Positions 13,240-23,984 of a stretch of DNA of 64,000 nucleotides are shown here, in pieces. Within the stretch, counting starts at the first letter, position 1, and each line of letters begins with the position of its first letter. The translations under genes and the position numbers were made by a program. The notes below the pieces were generated by a model. That model was given only the letters and a program-made list of their open reading frames with translations. It did not search any database and was not told the DNA's origin. Source of the DNA: Mortierella alpina (taxonomy: Eukaryota; Mortierellomycota; Mortierellomycetes; Mortierellales; Mortierellaceae); contig JANATF010000004.1 of assembly GCA_029449245.1 (NCBI GenBank), forward strand, positions 186,001 to 250,000, given 5' to 3'.

Positions 13240-14885
13240 TCAATCCCGCTCCCAAGCATCGTCGTTGGCCATCATGAGCTCGACAGCATAGAGCGCCAGG
13301 CACAAGAAGCTGTTCAACCAGCCCCAAAGCGCCATCGATGGCCTCAGGTATCCAAAGTGCTGTAGCAAAATACGCGTGTGGGTCATAAGCAGTACCGGCT
13401 TGGCCATGTTGGCCAGCAGCATCATGACCCGGCTCTTTCCTTCACCGTCCTCGTCCGAGTCAGCATCATACTCCTGTGAGGATGACAACTTGGTGTATCC
13501 GCTGCCCTCCTGACCAATGTTCAGACTAGGGGCGATATGTGACACAGCCACAAGGACGCCCATCCTGTAGAGTAGACTGATCAGGATGTTGGGTGATAGT
13601 GCTCCAAGAACGATTTGTACAAGTTGAGAAAGATGTACCAGTGCTTGGATGGTGATTTTCTCCACATCTTGGAGAGACAGGCTAACGTAGAAAAAGAAAC
13701 GAGGAACGGCGCCAATCCATCCTGCGTTAGCTTTTTTTCCCCTTCTTTTTCCTAATGCTAGTGGCCGGTCTGAATAAGACAACATCGAAAAAAATGAATA
13801 TTCCCCTAACCTTTGAAGATATGGAATGGACAGGGGTCCAAACTCAATGGCACTATGCATGGGCATAATCTTGCTCTTTGTCGGTGCATTCTCGAACGCC
13901 TCGTTCCTGGCTGCAATATACATGCTCATGACCATATATGCGAACTAACCACATGGCAAATAGGGAAAAAAGTTGAAACATCTCTGCTCGGCATTTGTTT
14001 TTGACTGGGATTGTTCATGAAGCAAGCCTTGTTGTGCGCAAACTCGTACCAGAAGGGATGTGTCCGTGATTTTGCCTCTTCTTGACGCAATAGCGATGAT
14101 GGACAGAATGACGGTCAAGGTCATACAGCATCCGATGACTGAGGCGGATTTGGCGCTTGGTACAAGTTCTGGCGTTGAGGGCGCATACAGACGATAGAGG
14201 CCGAATCCCGAGATGACGTACACCAACGCTGAAAAGATCAAGAAGGCGATCTACACAAGATTTCAGAGCACAAGAAGATGTTTGACAATCTAGCTCAAAA
14301 GCAAAAAAAAAAAAAAAAAAAACAGGGCAGCAAAGACAAAACAAGGGTTCGTCCGCTTACCTGGTATCCATCACTCCTGTTGACAAGACGTCGGACGATC
14401 TGCGAAGACCACTGAATGATGAGGATGGTGCCACAGCCTTCCAAGATGGTGAGGATGGGGTCGGATCCTTTGACGATGGCCTCCCAGATGAAGTGTTCTC
14501 CCGAAGATCCCTTGGTGGCCTTGAACATGGCCAAGACCAGGAGACTGACTATCACGAAGGGCTCTGCCATGGTCGTGCTCCGTGCCTATTGAGAGGTGCA
14601 GACAGTCATATGCAAAAAAATCGGTTAGGGGTCCATTGAATGCGCGAAATTTTAAAGGTAAATAAACAATACACGAAAGCGTTGGCGGTCATTTACCAAG
14701 ACTTTCTTGGTCTGTGGAGAGGGAATGAAGCTCTTGAGGGCCAGTGTTCCGGCATACCAGGAGACGAGCCAGAGCGAGTAGTCGAGGCCGCAGCCCTTGG
14801 AGATGTCAAAGGCCAGGGTGAGGAAGGCGAGCAGACAGAGGTAATGGGCCCCCCGCCATGTCGCCCTGATAACGGACAGCAGCAT
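13240..14885 (-). CDS. ICE2: ICE2-family endoplasmic reticulum membrane protein
   Basis: Five exons: 14885-14697, 14585-14361, 14250-14050, 13944-13811 and 13681-13240, giving 397 residues. Landmarks shared with yeast Ice2 run in order. They are KGCGLDYSLWLVSWYAG near residue 30, an EGCGTILIIQ membrane segment, the SGFGLYRLYAPS loop, RGKITDTSLLFAYMV, and the C-terminal LWGWLNSFLCLALYAVELM. Multiple hydrophobic helices fit a polytopic ER protein. Yeast Ice2 (about 490 residues) acts in cortical ER inheritance, ER-plasma membrane contact and lipid droplet to membrane lipid flow. The last acceptor was placed at GTTAG before CTGTCTCTCC because the earlier CAG would put a stop in frame; a CTAAC branch-point-like motif lies upstream of it. 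The protein is shorter than yeast Ice2 mainly in the N-terminal and central loops. Confidence 0.9.
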
Positions 14886-15689
14886 TCGAGTTGGAATTCC
14901 CTTCTGTCTGCCGGATGGAGACCTTCTTCGAGTCGAGAAGCTGCTTGCAGTGCGTCTGGTGTGTTTTTGGCAGCTGTGCTCGGCTCGCTAGGCTGTGGAA
15001 ATGTGGAGAACTGGAGGTGTGGACAATGTGGAATGTGGACAATGGGACAATGGCTGTAAGAAGGAGGGGGAAAAAAAGAAGTGCTCGAGCGCAAGGTCAC
15101 AAAAATATATATTTGAGTGCGCTTTGGAGTGGGAGCGATTGGACGATCGATGATTGGACCTCGATTACCCTATGCTTCATGGGTCCCCTCTGGCTGTCCA
15201 AAAGAACAGAACCAGACACTCGCACACAAACGAACCTGTGAAGATGGATGACTGGATGAATGTGCAGTCCAGCAAGGTGCACTAGGAAGGCGTGAGTGGG
15301 CATCATGGATCCATCGGCCCCGATCAAAGACGGCCGTGCGTGTCTCTCGAGAGTGTGCGAGTGAGCCACCGAGGGTACAGAGGGTCGATGTAGTCAGTGC
15401 TGCTGGCAGTAACAAACACAAGGTCGTTGTGGGCGAAGGTGCTGATGTCAGTGTCTGTGCATGCACGCGGAGGAAAGTGGACTCTGTGGAGGCCCCGACT
15501 GCTGGATGTCGACAAGACGAGTGAGCGCCGATGATGAAGTTGACATATGCCATAGATATGGCACAATTGGCCTGATAACGTACATCTGCGTTCCGCCTGC
15601 AGATATTTAAAACTCTGTTCTTTCGTTTCTCTTCTTTTTCCTTCTTTTTCCTTTTGCTCTTTCCCCATCCCGTCCAAGTAGCATCCACC
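14886..15689. other. Divergent promoter region of ICE2 and pyrophosphatase
   Basis: No gene is supported here. The last 90 bases before 15690 are strongly pyrimidine-rich (TTCTTTTTCC repeats), typical of highly transcribed fungal leaders. Confidence 0.6.
15602..15610 (+). promoter_or_regulatory. TATA-like element of the pyrophosphatase gene
   Basis: GATATTTAA lies about 30 bases ahead of the pyrimidine-rich start region and 85-190 bases ahead of the two candidate start codons (CTG 15690, ATG 15795). If it sets the transcription start, the CTG lies inside the mRNA. Confidence 0.45.
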
Positions 15690-17298
15690 CTGGCTTCTCT
15701 GATCAAGACCTCGCTCCGTCTCTGCCGCATCCCCTCGAATCCCCTCCAGCACACAGCTCGCGTCCGCACCCTCCACACCTCCTCCATCTTCAACATGTCT
15801 GACTACACCACCCGCGTCATCGGTGCCCCCAACACCCTCGAGCACCGCGTCTTCATCGGTATGGATCCGGCGTTTTGATGAGGCTGTCATCGCTTTTTGA
15901 AACGCTTCTTGCACTTGACCCGCAACTCCATCGGCCCAGATCCACTGCATCCGGCCTCGACAGCCCCTCCCACTGCCTTGACTCGTTGTCTGTCCTTCTC
16001 TATCTCGTGCCTGTCACTAATGCTTCTGTATGCTATGATTTGTTTTTTCCCACACAGAGAAGAACGGCGTTCCCGTCTCCTCGTTCCACGATGTGCCTCT
16101 GTATGCCAACGAGGCCAAGAACGTGTACAACATGATCGTTGAGATCCCCCGTTGGTCCAACGCCAAGCTCGAGATCTCCAAGGATGAAGACTTCAACCCC
16201 ATCAAGCAGGACGTCAAGAAGGGCAAGCTTCGCTTCGTCGCCAACTGCTTCCCCCACAAGGGCTACATCTGGAACTATGGTGCCCTTCCTCAGGTACAGC
16301 CTACTCTCTTCACCTTGAGTCCTTTTTGTATGTATGTATATACATATTCTTGTCCGTGTTTATCCGGCACTAACGGCTGGACTTCCTTGTCTTGATTCTG
16401 TGATCCTGTAGACCTGGGAGGACCCTACTCACATTGACAAGGACACCAACGCCAAGGGCGATAACGATCCTCTGGATGTGTGCGAGATTGGTCAGAGCGT
16501 CGGCTTCACCGGCCAGATCAAGCAGGTCAAGGCTCTGGGAGTCATGGCCCTCCTCGATGAGGGTAAGGAAGGATGTCACTACTCGGGGGATCCGGGCTCA
16601 TTGTCCGGCCTTGCTGTTTTTATCGCGATCTCTCAGGGCGGGGGGCACGGATTATCTATCGTTCGTTCAAAAACACGGGTTTTTCTTGCAACGACACTGA
16701 TCAAGCTGTTTTTTCTTTCTCTGCAACTTTTTTGTTATTTTCTTTTAGGCGAGACTGACTGGAAGGTCCTTGTCATTGATGTCAACGATCCCCTCGCTGA
16801 CAAGTTGAACGATGTTGAGGACGTTGAGCGCCACCTCCCTGGATTCATCGATGCCACCCGCGATTGGTTCCGCATCTACAAGAAGCCCGATGGCAAGCCC
16901 GAGAACGAGTTTGCATTCAACGGTGCTGCCAAGGACAAGGCCTATGCTACCAAGGTCATTGAGGACACCCACGCTGCCTGGAAGCGTCTGATCTCTGGCG
17001 AGATCCCCTCCAAGTGTGATGCCTACGACGTCAAGGTGTATGTGAACCATTTTTTTTCCCTTTTTTTTTTTTTACAAGGGCGCCTAACGGAACACATGGA
17101 TCTTGTCATCTCTCCCACTCACACTGCCTTATGATTGCTTTTCGTCTCTTCTTTAGGAGCAATGTCTCTGTCAAGGACAGCCCCCACAAGGTTGGTGCCG
17201 ACCACGCCGTTGTCAAGGCTATCCCTGCCGCTGCCCCCAAGCCCGCTGCCCCCATCGATGACTCGGTTGACAAGTGGTACTATGTCAGCAACTTGTAA
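15690..17298 (+). CDS. IPP1: Inorganic pyrophosphatase, probable cytosolic and mitochondrial isoforms
   Basis: This soluble family I pyrophosphatase hydrolyses PPi to two phosphates. From ATG 15795 the exons are 15795-15858, 16058-16293, 16412-16562, 16749-17037 and 17157-17298, giving 293 residues (yeast Ipp1 is 287). The metal-binding signature [11 protein letters not shown] is in exon 3, and [15 protein letters not shown] and [15 protein letters not shown] are also conserved. The leader between the TATA-like element and 15795 contains no ATG. It is open in frame and holds CTG 15690 in strong context (ACC CTG G). That start would add 35 residues with five Arg/Lys and no acid, a typical mitochondrial presequence ending [10 protein letters not shown] before Met1. 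Intron 3 (186 bp) is stop-free and a multiple of three. Codon use is strongly C-ending, in the presequence too, consistent with high expression. Confidence 0.95.
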
Positions 17299-17413
17299 AT
17301 ACTCATCTACCCTATTCAAAAAAAAAAGTCCTTCGTTTGGCAACATTTGCCGTGGATTTGTTATATAAAAGTACAGTTATTTCACCAGAGTTATTTCTCG
17401 CTGTGGGGAGGAT

Positions 17414-18770
17414 CTACAGATCCTCTGCCAGCTGTATCGCCAAGGTCTCGTGCTCCAAGGTGCGCTCCTCCAGGCGCATCGTCGCCTCTTTCACCTTGAG
17501 TCGAGCAAGCGCGTAGTCCTACAATATGCAAGAGAGACATATCGGTTGCCCCTGTAGTTAGTTTTCCTTCACGGTGCCATACCTACACGCGTATAAGCAA
17601 AAAAAAAAAGCAATCCTTACCGGTGGGATCTCTTGGTACGCTGCCAGCGATATCGTCTGTGCATTGAATAACTGCTGCAACTCTTCCACTGATTTCTCTT
17701 TCAAGTCCAGTTGTGCAATGGTCAACCCGCAAGCTTCCACATCCACATTCACATCCGCACTACCTGCCCCCTTTGGGTCTTTAGCTGACGGACGAGGCTT
17801 CTTGTGCCGCCGTTGTCGTGAGGCCAGAACGTCTTCCAGGACGGCCCTATCCTCTGCCGTCTTGATCTTGTTCAGCTCTGTACTTCTTCGTCGAGTCCTC
17901 TGTTCGAGATCCCCCTCTGTCTCGCGTTCCTCCGTCCACTGACGCTTCAATCTCACCAGCTTGTCCAGTTTCGTTTGCGCCTCGACACGGTGACTTTTTA
18001 AAGAAGCCAGTCGTCTCTGTTGCTGGGCTTGCTCCTGTTTGGACTCGAGAGTATCGAGGCGCACTTGCGCTAACCCTTGGTGGAACGAAGATAGACTCAT
18101 GTCGGAGAGGCCAAGGACTAGCGCGAGATCTGCCAGTCTGGAGAGTACCTCCTGTTTATCCTTTGCGAGCTCCTTCTGCTCAATACCAAGAATCTCCAAG
18201 GAATCTCTCGTAATTTTCGCTGTTTCGTTCCCAAAAAAAAAAAAAAAGATCCAGCGACGACACATCAGTATCCGAAAAGGACATGCAAACATGAGGCAAG
18301 AAAGAAGCTTTGCTTTCAGCAAGAGCAAATAAAGAGAGAAAGCAAAAAGAGATACCTTCACTCTCAAAATATGCCGCAAGCTCTTCGAGGTTGAGGAACG
18401 ATGTCTGCATAAGTTTCTCTGTAGCCTCAAACTGCTCCAACATGAACAACAAGAGCTGGCGCGATTCTTCAGTCCTTTCAAAGGTAGGGATCGTTTCTGA
18501 CTGGTACTTTCTCTTCAACCAACTATCGACCTTTTTTTTGCGGTGGGGGGGAGGGGGGATTGTAAGAAATTATCAAAGACCAGGAAGCGTGAGAACGGGA
18601 TCGTTGAGTGCACGGTGGTGAACGGCCCTGTAGCGAACAACATTACAACAGGCGTGGTGAGGTACCTGCAACCATTCCTTGTTGCTGTCGCGCAGGAGCC
18701 CTCCGGATGTAGGCCGGGATGCTGGCTGCCGTGAGGTCGATGCTTCAAGTCCTGCTTTGGGTCGCCACAT
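17414..18770 (-). CDS. HAUS1: HAUS1-like augmin complex subunit
   Basis: Exons are 18770-18666, about 18530-18356, 18219-17621 and 17518-17414, giving about 327 residues (human HAUS1 is 278). The order of features fits HAUS1. An N-terminal WLQVDSWLKRKYQSETIP motif is followed by SRQLLLFMLEQFEA, and then LADLALVLGLSDMSLSSFHQ, which parallels the human TSLASF region. A long coiled coil (KSHRVEAQTKLDKLVRLKRQW) and a C-terminal YALARLKVKEATMRLEER helix complete it. Augmin recruits gamma-tubulin to spindle microtubules for branching nucleation. The subunit is absent from budding yeast but known from filamentous fungi, plants and animals. Its stop is 115 bp from the stop of the pyrophosphatase gene, so the two converge. 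It starts 112 bp downstream of the TFB1 stop. The assignment rests on motif order rather than an alignment score. Confidence 0.78.
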
Positions 18771-18881
18771 GGTAAAATGGTCAAGGTCAAATGCTAAAGC
18801 AAACGTTTCGCACCCACCCACGCCCAACATATTCAATCAAAAAAATGGTCACAAGAAGCAGGGGGGGGGGGTTTTTATGCT

Positions 18882-21235
18882 CTACTGGGCCAACTTCCTG
18901 ACAATGGGTTTGGGTCGCGTCTCCGCGTGCTTCAGAGCCTTCTGGATCGCACCCAACATCGGCTTTAGCATCTGTAGATTCAGAAGAAAAAAAAGATAAC
19001 CAAGCACCATTGTAAGTTTAGACTCGCCTAATACCATCATCAAGACCGCATGTGCGTGCGTGTGCAAGGCTATGTGATCTTACCATCTTTAGTGCCTCCA
19101 AGCAGGCAGCGTCCAAGGAGCTAGCCTGTATCAAAAGAGCCTTTACGTTCTCATCTCGAACCTTCTTCAGTGACTCGACCATGCGAATATACTTTGCTGC
19201 CTTGTCCGCACCGGTCGATGACCAAAAGTGTCGCAGGATCTCGTTTCCGGCAGCATGGCACGCCAGCGCGTCCTGGTATAGTTGCGGGGGTAACAATTGT
19301 GCTATCACGGATGTGGTGGAAACTATCAGCAAGGGATCCTTCATTTTCTTGGACTGTTGCACTGGGTGCGCACCCTTCAAACCCTCCTTCATAAAAAGGA
19401 AAAGACTTACATCCATCCTGAGGTGGCATCATTTTTGCGCGGTTCACCTTCACGTCCTTCATAAGCGTGTCGAATGTGGATGGTGGAATGGTAAATGGCC
19501 GGTTGAGCACCACACGATGTGAGGCAAAGTCTCGGTAGAATTGGTCCAAGATATCAGCCGGATCCTGGAAGAATATGCAGAAAGGTTTAGCATATCAAAA
19601 GATGGCAGACAGCTGAACCAGAACTGCGGAGCATACCTGGTTGTCGGGAATCTTGGAGCTCTTGAGGTCACCACCTTGACTCTCGAAGTAGCGCCGAGTG
19701 TCCTGAATATCCAGCACAATCCTTGATGCTTCCTTTTGTTCCTTTAGATCCTCTAGCACAATCGCTCTCTCAACGCCACTCATCTATAACAAGATACCAG
19801 TGCAGGTCGACATTTAGCTGTAAGATCCTGTAAACCTCCTCGTGGCCATTCTAACAAATAACAATAGGCCAGAGGCACTCACATTAAACGGCTCCAGCCC
19901 AGTTGATGGCCTCTTGGGTCCGACTGTAGAATTGAGCACACGCTGGGCATAGCGGTTGAACCTCCGGATGAGAGGTATGGCTTCCTTGGATCCCTTTGTC
20001 TTTCCTGCCGCCATGGTACTGTCAGGGCTTGTGTACGATTCGAAATGATCTTCCTCTGTCGTGCTCAGATCCAGCAACTTGTCGATATGATCCAGCCGCA
20101 TACGCTTTGGTGCGTTCTTTGTCTCCTCCTCGTCCTCTTCCAATGCCCTGTCAAAGATATCATCGTCGGGCTCATTTGCTCCGCGTCCTGACCGACTCCG
20201 GTGAAAAAATCGGGATTGGAAGAATCGTTTCCAGAACTCGCCTTCCGACAAGATGTCCGGTACATTTTCGTCGTATTTCCGCTTGACTAGAAAGCATATT
20301 CACGAACGGAGCAGGATCAATCGCATATTAGTAGTTGACCCTCTCTCTCGCACGCTATGGTGCCCAAGGGAAATAGCAAACCCAGTATCCCAAGTTGATC
20401 CTTACTTGCTGGATACTGCTGAAAGATGGAATGAATCACTTGAGGCGTCATCACGTATTTGACGTCGTTGCTCTCGCCAGTTTCGGGCTTGAGATCCAGC
20501 CATGCTGAAGACTGTCCCTTTTGCTGCTGATCCATTACAGTTTTGTTCCGCAAAAGATGTTTGCGACTCTCCCAAAACTCTTCCTCGGACACATGCTTTC
20601 CGATCACCAGATCCTTATGCAGTGTAGCCAGATCCTTGTCCTGTGTGAGTAGTGAAACTCGGACCCGCAGTTCCGCTGCTGCTGCTCCGCTGTTTAATGG
20701 TCGTTTGACGCCACTTGGTCCTGCTCTAGAGGCGTTGATCGAGGTCTTGGGCGTGCCAGGAGCACTAGCATCAGAAACGAGTGGTGAGGCCCCGCCTGCA
20801 GAGGGTGTGGATGCAGCGGTGCGGGACTGGCGTGCTGAAATCACAGCGGTGATGGCATCCTTGAATTCGTCCCGTTCCTTGGCTGCGTTGCTGGATGGAA
20901 ACTCGAAGCTGTGGCTCGTGTCTGGCCTGTTCTCGACGACTTTGACCATCACCCTAGCTGCGTTCTCCTTGCTGACAAAGAAAGCTAAAGCAGGATGCAA
21001 AGTGAGGGCACGATTAGCTTCGAGTGGGCATTCATGAGACGAGTGCAATGTGAATGGAAAGGGGATTGCGCATACTCTTGATGTCGTTGTGCTTCACCGA
21101 GACCATGGGTGCCAGCCCGCCCTGGGGGACCCATGCGAGCCGCCTGTTGGTGAGGAAAGCAGTGCCAGGCCGCTTCTTGAACAGGGCGGGCGCCTCGGTT
21201 GTGATGGTCTCGCCTGCTTCCCACATGGAACTCAT
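18882..21235 (-). CDS. TFB1: TFIIH core subunit p62/Tfb1
   Basis: Seven exons: 21235-21076, 20984-20406, 20286-19883, 19783-19637, 19564-19411, 19361-19084 and 18971-18882, giving 603 residues. Residues about 10-100 form the PH/PTB fold (GTAFLTNRRLAWVPQGG ... RVMVKVVENRPDTSHSFEF). Two BSD domains follow: HVSEEEFWESRKHLL with KYVMTPQVIHSIFQQYPA, and NVPDILSEGEFWKRFFQSRF. The C-terminal half carries the helical region that contacts XPB and XPD in TFIIH. TFIIH opens promoter DNA and acts in nucleotide excision repair; p62 binds acidic activators and TFIIE through the PH domain. The gene is divergent from RPB6 with 282 bp between start codons. A Ser/Pro/Ala-rich linker (about residues 110-160) separates the PH and BSD domains. 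Confidence 0.95.
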
Positions 21236-21517
21236 GTCTCGTTTGCCGTGGGCGATGTGCGTGTCCTTCGAAAGAGTGTGCGGGTATCGAGGTTGGGTGC
21301 GGGTCTCAAGAAGCGAATTGGTGGCATGGACAACCGAAGTAAACTGCCGCGGACTGCACAGGTGTTTGTGACTGGCTCTGCTCTCACAGCCAAGGCACCC
21401 CCGCCAGCCACTGAAAAAAAAATAATAAAATCTTCAGCAGGATGCAGATGCCCTTTGCCTTTTGCTTCTGCTTCTGTTTGCACAACAACCCCTCTCTTCT
21501 ATTCACATCTATATACA
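21236..21517. promoter_or_regulatory. Shared divergent promoter of TFB1 and RPB6
   Basis: The two start codons are 282 bp apart with no supported gene between them. Both products are RNA polymerase II machinery, so co-regulation from one region is plausible. I see no defined operator. Confidence 0.5.
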
Positions 21518-22285
21518 ATGGAGGACGACTACGACGGCGAAGACTACAACAATGACGGTTACCCGTAAAGAGCCACCTCCTTCTCCCTCTTTTCACCCCC
21601 TCACACTCTGAACCCCCATTCCACGACTTGGCGTTGTTGCGCAGGAGATACAAACTCGTCTTGACACTTTTTTTTTTTGCTTTTGGAACTTGAATGTACC
21701 CCTTAGCATGGAGCCAGAGGAGGAGGATGTTGAGGAAATGGAGCCAGAGCTGCTGGAGGACGAGACTGACGAGAATGTATGTATCCCGCCTTGAGCTTCC
21801 TGTCCTCCCTTCTTTTCAATTGATGCAGTCCTTCGCGGATGTTAAACTCAACTCTTCTTACCATCAAATAGGGCAACACCATCAGGAAAGAAAGAGTCGA
21901 TATTGGCAAGCAGACAGGATTCCCTCTCCCCCCCAAGGCTGTTGCCAAGGAGGACCGCACCACGACCCCCTATATGACCAAGTACGAACGGGCAAGGATC
22001 TTGGGTGCTCGTGCCCTCCAAATCAGGTAGGAAAATGAGCTGGACGCGATCCCTCCTTCTCGCTTAAGCAACACCATGGAGACTGATGATACAGTGACTC
22101 AATCTGGCTGTTTTATCTTCGTTAGTATGAACGCACCTGTTCTTGTTGAGCTGGATGGAGAGACCGACTCGCTGAACATTGCCATGAAGGAGCTCAACAA
22201 CAAGATGATTCCCTTGATCGTCAGGAGATACCTCCCCGACAACACATACGAGGATTGGGAGGTTTCGGAGCTGATTCTGCCTTAA
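21518..22285 (+). CDS. RPB6: RNA polymerase I/II/III common subunit RPABC2
   Basis: Exons are 21518-21564, 21707-21776, 21872-22026 and 22126-22285, giving 143 residues (yeast Rpo26 is 155). An acidic Asp/Glu/Tyr-rich N-terminal tail (about residues 1-40) leads into [20 protein letters not shown]. The conserved C-terminal core follows ([20 protein letters not shown], then [19 protein letters not shown]). RPB6 binds the clamp region of all three nuclear RNA polymerases. Very short first exons in the acidic tail and phase-2 junctions make it nearly invisible to simple frame scans. It is convergent with LAMTOR5. Confidence 0.97.
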
Positions 22286-22983
22286 AGCATAGGAGACGAG
22301 AACTCGTGAAAGCATGAGGGCAACAGGAAGCTGCGGCCCAGAACTCTGGTATTATATTTTTGCAGTAAAAAAACAAGGATTTGAAAAAAAAAACCCCCCC
22401 ACAGGCTTGGTCAAGGCGGAATATGCTTATCTGCTTTGCATTTCGTGTCAGTGCGAAAATCCGAAAATCAAATACTCGACCATTTATGCCGCGTATTAGT
22501 CGCCTCGTGAATGAAAGCAAAGCAAAAGGAATCGACAGGTAGGTGCTACATGTGTGTTGGAGAAATACGGTCCCATCACCCACATTGTCATACTTCCACC
22601 TTGGGCTTTGCTTTGTGTTTGCAGGCAGTTGTGACCCATTCCTCGTTTAACTCTCCTTAGCGCCTTGACCTCGCAACCGTACATTCCCACTTGCAACGCT
22701 ATGACATTTTTACAGTCGTTACATCCATCAGTTGACTCCACAATCGTTCTTGCACGGGCATACAAGCAATCCCATAGCTCCGTCACTAGAGAAACAAGCC
22801 TGTGCTTTGGGTGAAAGATCGCTGCTCGGTTCTGTTCTCGATCCTTTATTACGTTATGCACCCGATAACTATTTCCTGCAGTGCCGCTTCTCTCTCCATG
22901 AATAAACACGTCCACGTTTGCATTCTTCTGACAGGCAAATGGCTTCAGTGACTAAAAGAATGAAAGAAAATATGTAGACGCGC
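22286..22983. other. Convergent intergenic region
   Basis: The stretch lies between the stop codons of RPB6 and LAMTOR5. A 139-codon open frame on the minus strand (22915-22496) has no recognisable domain and unbiased third positions, so I do not call it. Confidence 0.5.
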
Positions 22984-23658
22984 TCAACTCTTCCAGACAG
23001 CCAGAGTATGATTGCCCTCGCTCCTGATCAATATCGTGCTAATGGATCGGGAAGGAAAGGAGACATATCAGAAAAAGGGCTTTATCGCCTTGCCACCTTT
23101 CTCAGCTTCGTCTCTGAGAGTGGAGTATTTTCTTCACTCTATAATCACACACACACAAACACACGTACCAGTTGCCGTACTCGACAGAGACTGTGGGAGT
23201 CTCCCCTTTGGCACCAGATCCTTCCTTGAGTTCGGTGAGTTCCCTGGCATGTGCAGCAATAGATGCGATAAATCCTGCCGAAGATGCTTTGGCAATACCT
23301 CGTGCTGCAATAAAAAAAACACACACAAGAGAACACAGGCGCATGAGTTTTTAAAGTGACGAGTCTTTAGGTCGTATTTGACAAAAACTTCTGACGAGCG
23401 TGTTTCGTGTTTGAATACCTCCAAGACAAAGGCCGTGCTCATCTGCAATGAGTACGCCAAGGACACCATCCGACTCTGTCCTAGCAGGTCACATGTCAGA
23501 GTGCGAGTGGATATGGGTGTGGATTAGTCAAGGAAGCTGACATGGTGGTGAGGTGATTTCATGCAAGCGTACGCGTACGTTAGCGATGCTCTTTGCATGT
23601 AGTGCAGTTGCATGTGTCCTTACAGCTTGGTGAGGATGTTGTTGATGCCTGTTTCCAT
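22984..23658 (-). CDS. LAMTOR5: Ragulator subunit LAMTOR5 (HBXIP-like)
   Basis: Four small exons: 23658-23624, 23480-23419, 23304-23169 and 23038-22984. They join in phase to a 95-residue protein, close to the 91 residues of human LAMTOR5. The roadblock-fold landmarks are TESDGVLGVLIADEHGLCLG (compare GVL-TDSQGLNLG), RGIAKASSAGFIASIAAHA and VEYGNCTILIRSEG followed by NHTLAVWKS at the C terminus (compare DNGNIMIQKHDGITVAVHK). In animals Ragulator tethers Rag GTPases on lysosomes and activates TORC1 in response to amino acids. A vacuolar role is inferred here. Each exon is too short for frame-based gene finders, so it is easily missed. Its start is about 330 bp from the TCAB1 start on the opposite strand. 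Confidence 0.93.
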
Positions 23659-23984
23659 GGTATGCGAGTCTTTGCTTTCCTGTTGGCTTTGGCGTTACTT
23701 TCTTGGCAGAGTGTGCTGTTGCTATGCTGACGAAAGGTGGCAATGGGCTGATTCTTTGTTTTTTGACGGAGGGACGATCGCTTCTGAAGGTGAGAGTGAG
23801 GAAACAAAAAAGTGTTTGTGCATCCACTCCACAGGAATGAGGGCGAAAGAGAGAATGGCCCAAACGACAAAAGCTGGTCACAAACAGCTGCTCTTTCTTT
23901 TTCTTTTTTTCATGTTGTCCCATTCCAACCATTCAACTTAACTCTCTTCTGCATTCTGCAGCCAGCACAGATCTCGAGAGCCAC

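Noticed and set aside
13681-13752. Earlier 3' splice site (CTAACGCAG) for the last ICE2 exon
   Set aside because: Joining there gives an in-frame stop within 15 codons. CTAAC is better read as the branch point for the acceptor at 13682.
22496-22915. 139-codon minus-strand frame between RPB6 and LAMTOR5
   Set aside because: No domain, no codon bias, and it lies where two 3' UTRs are expected.
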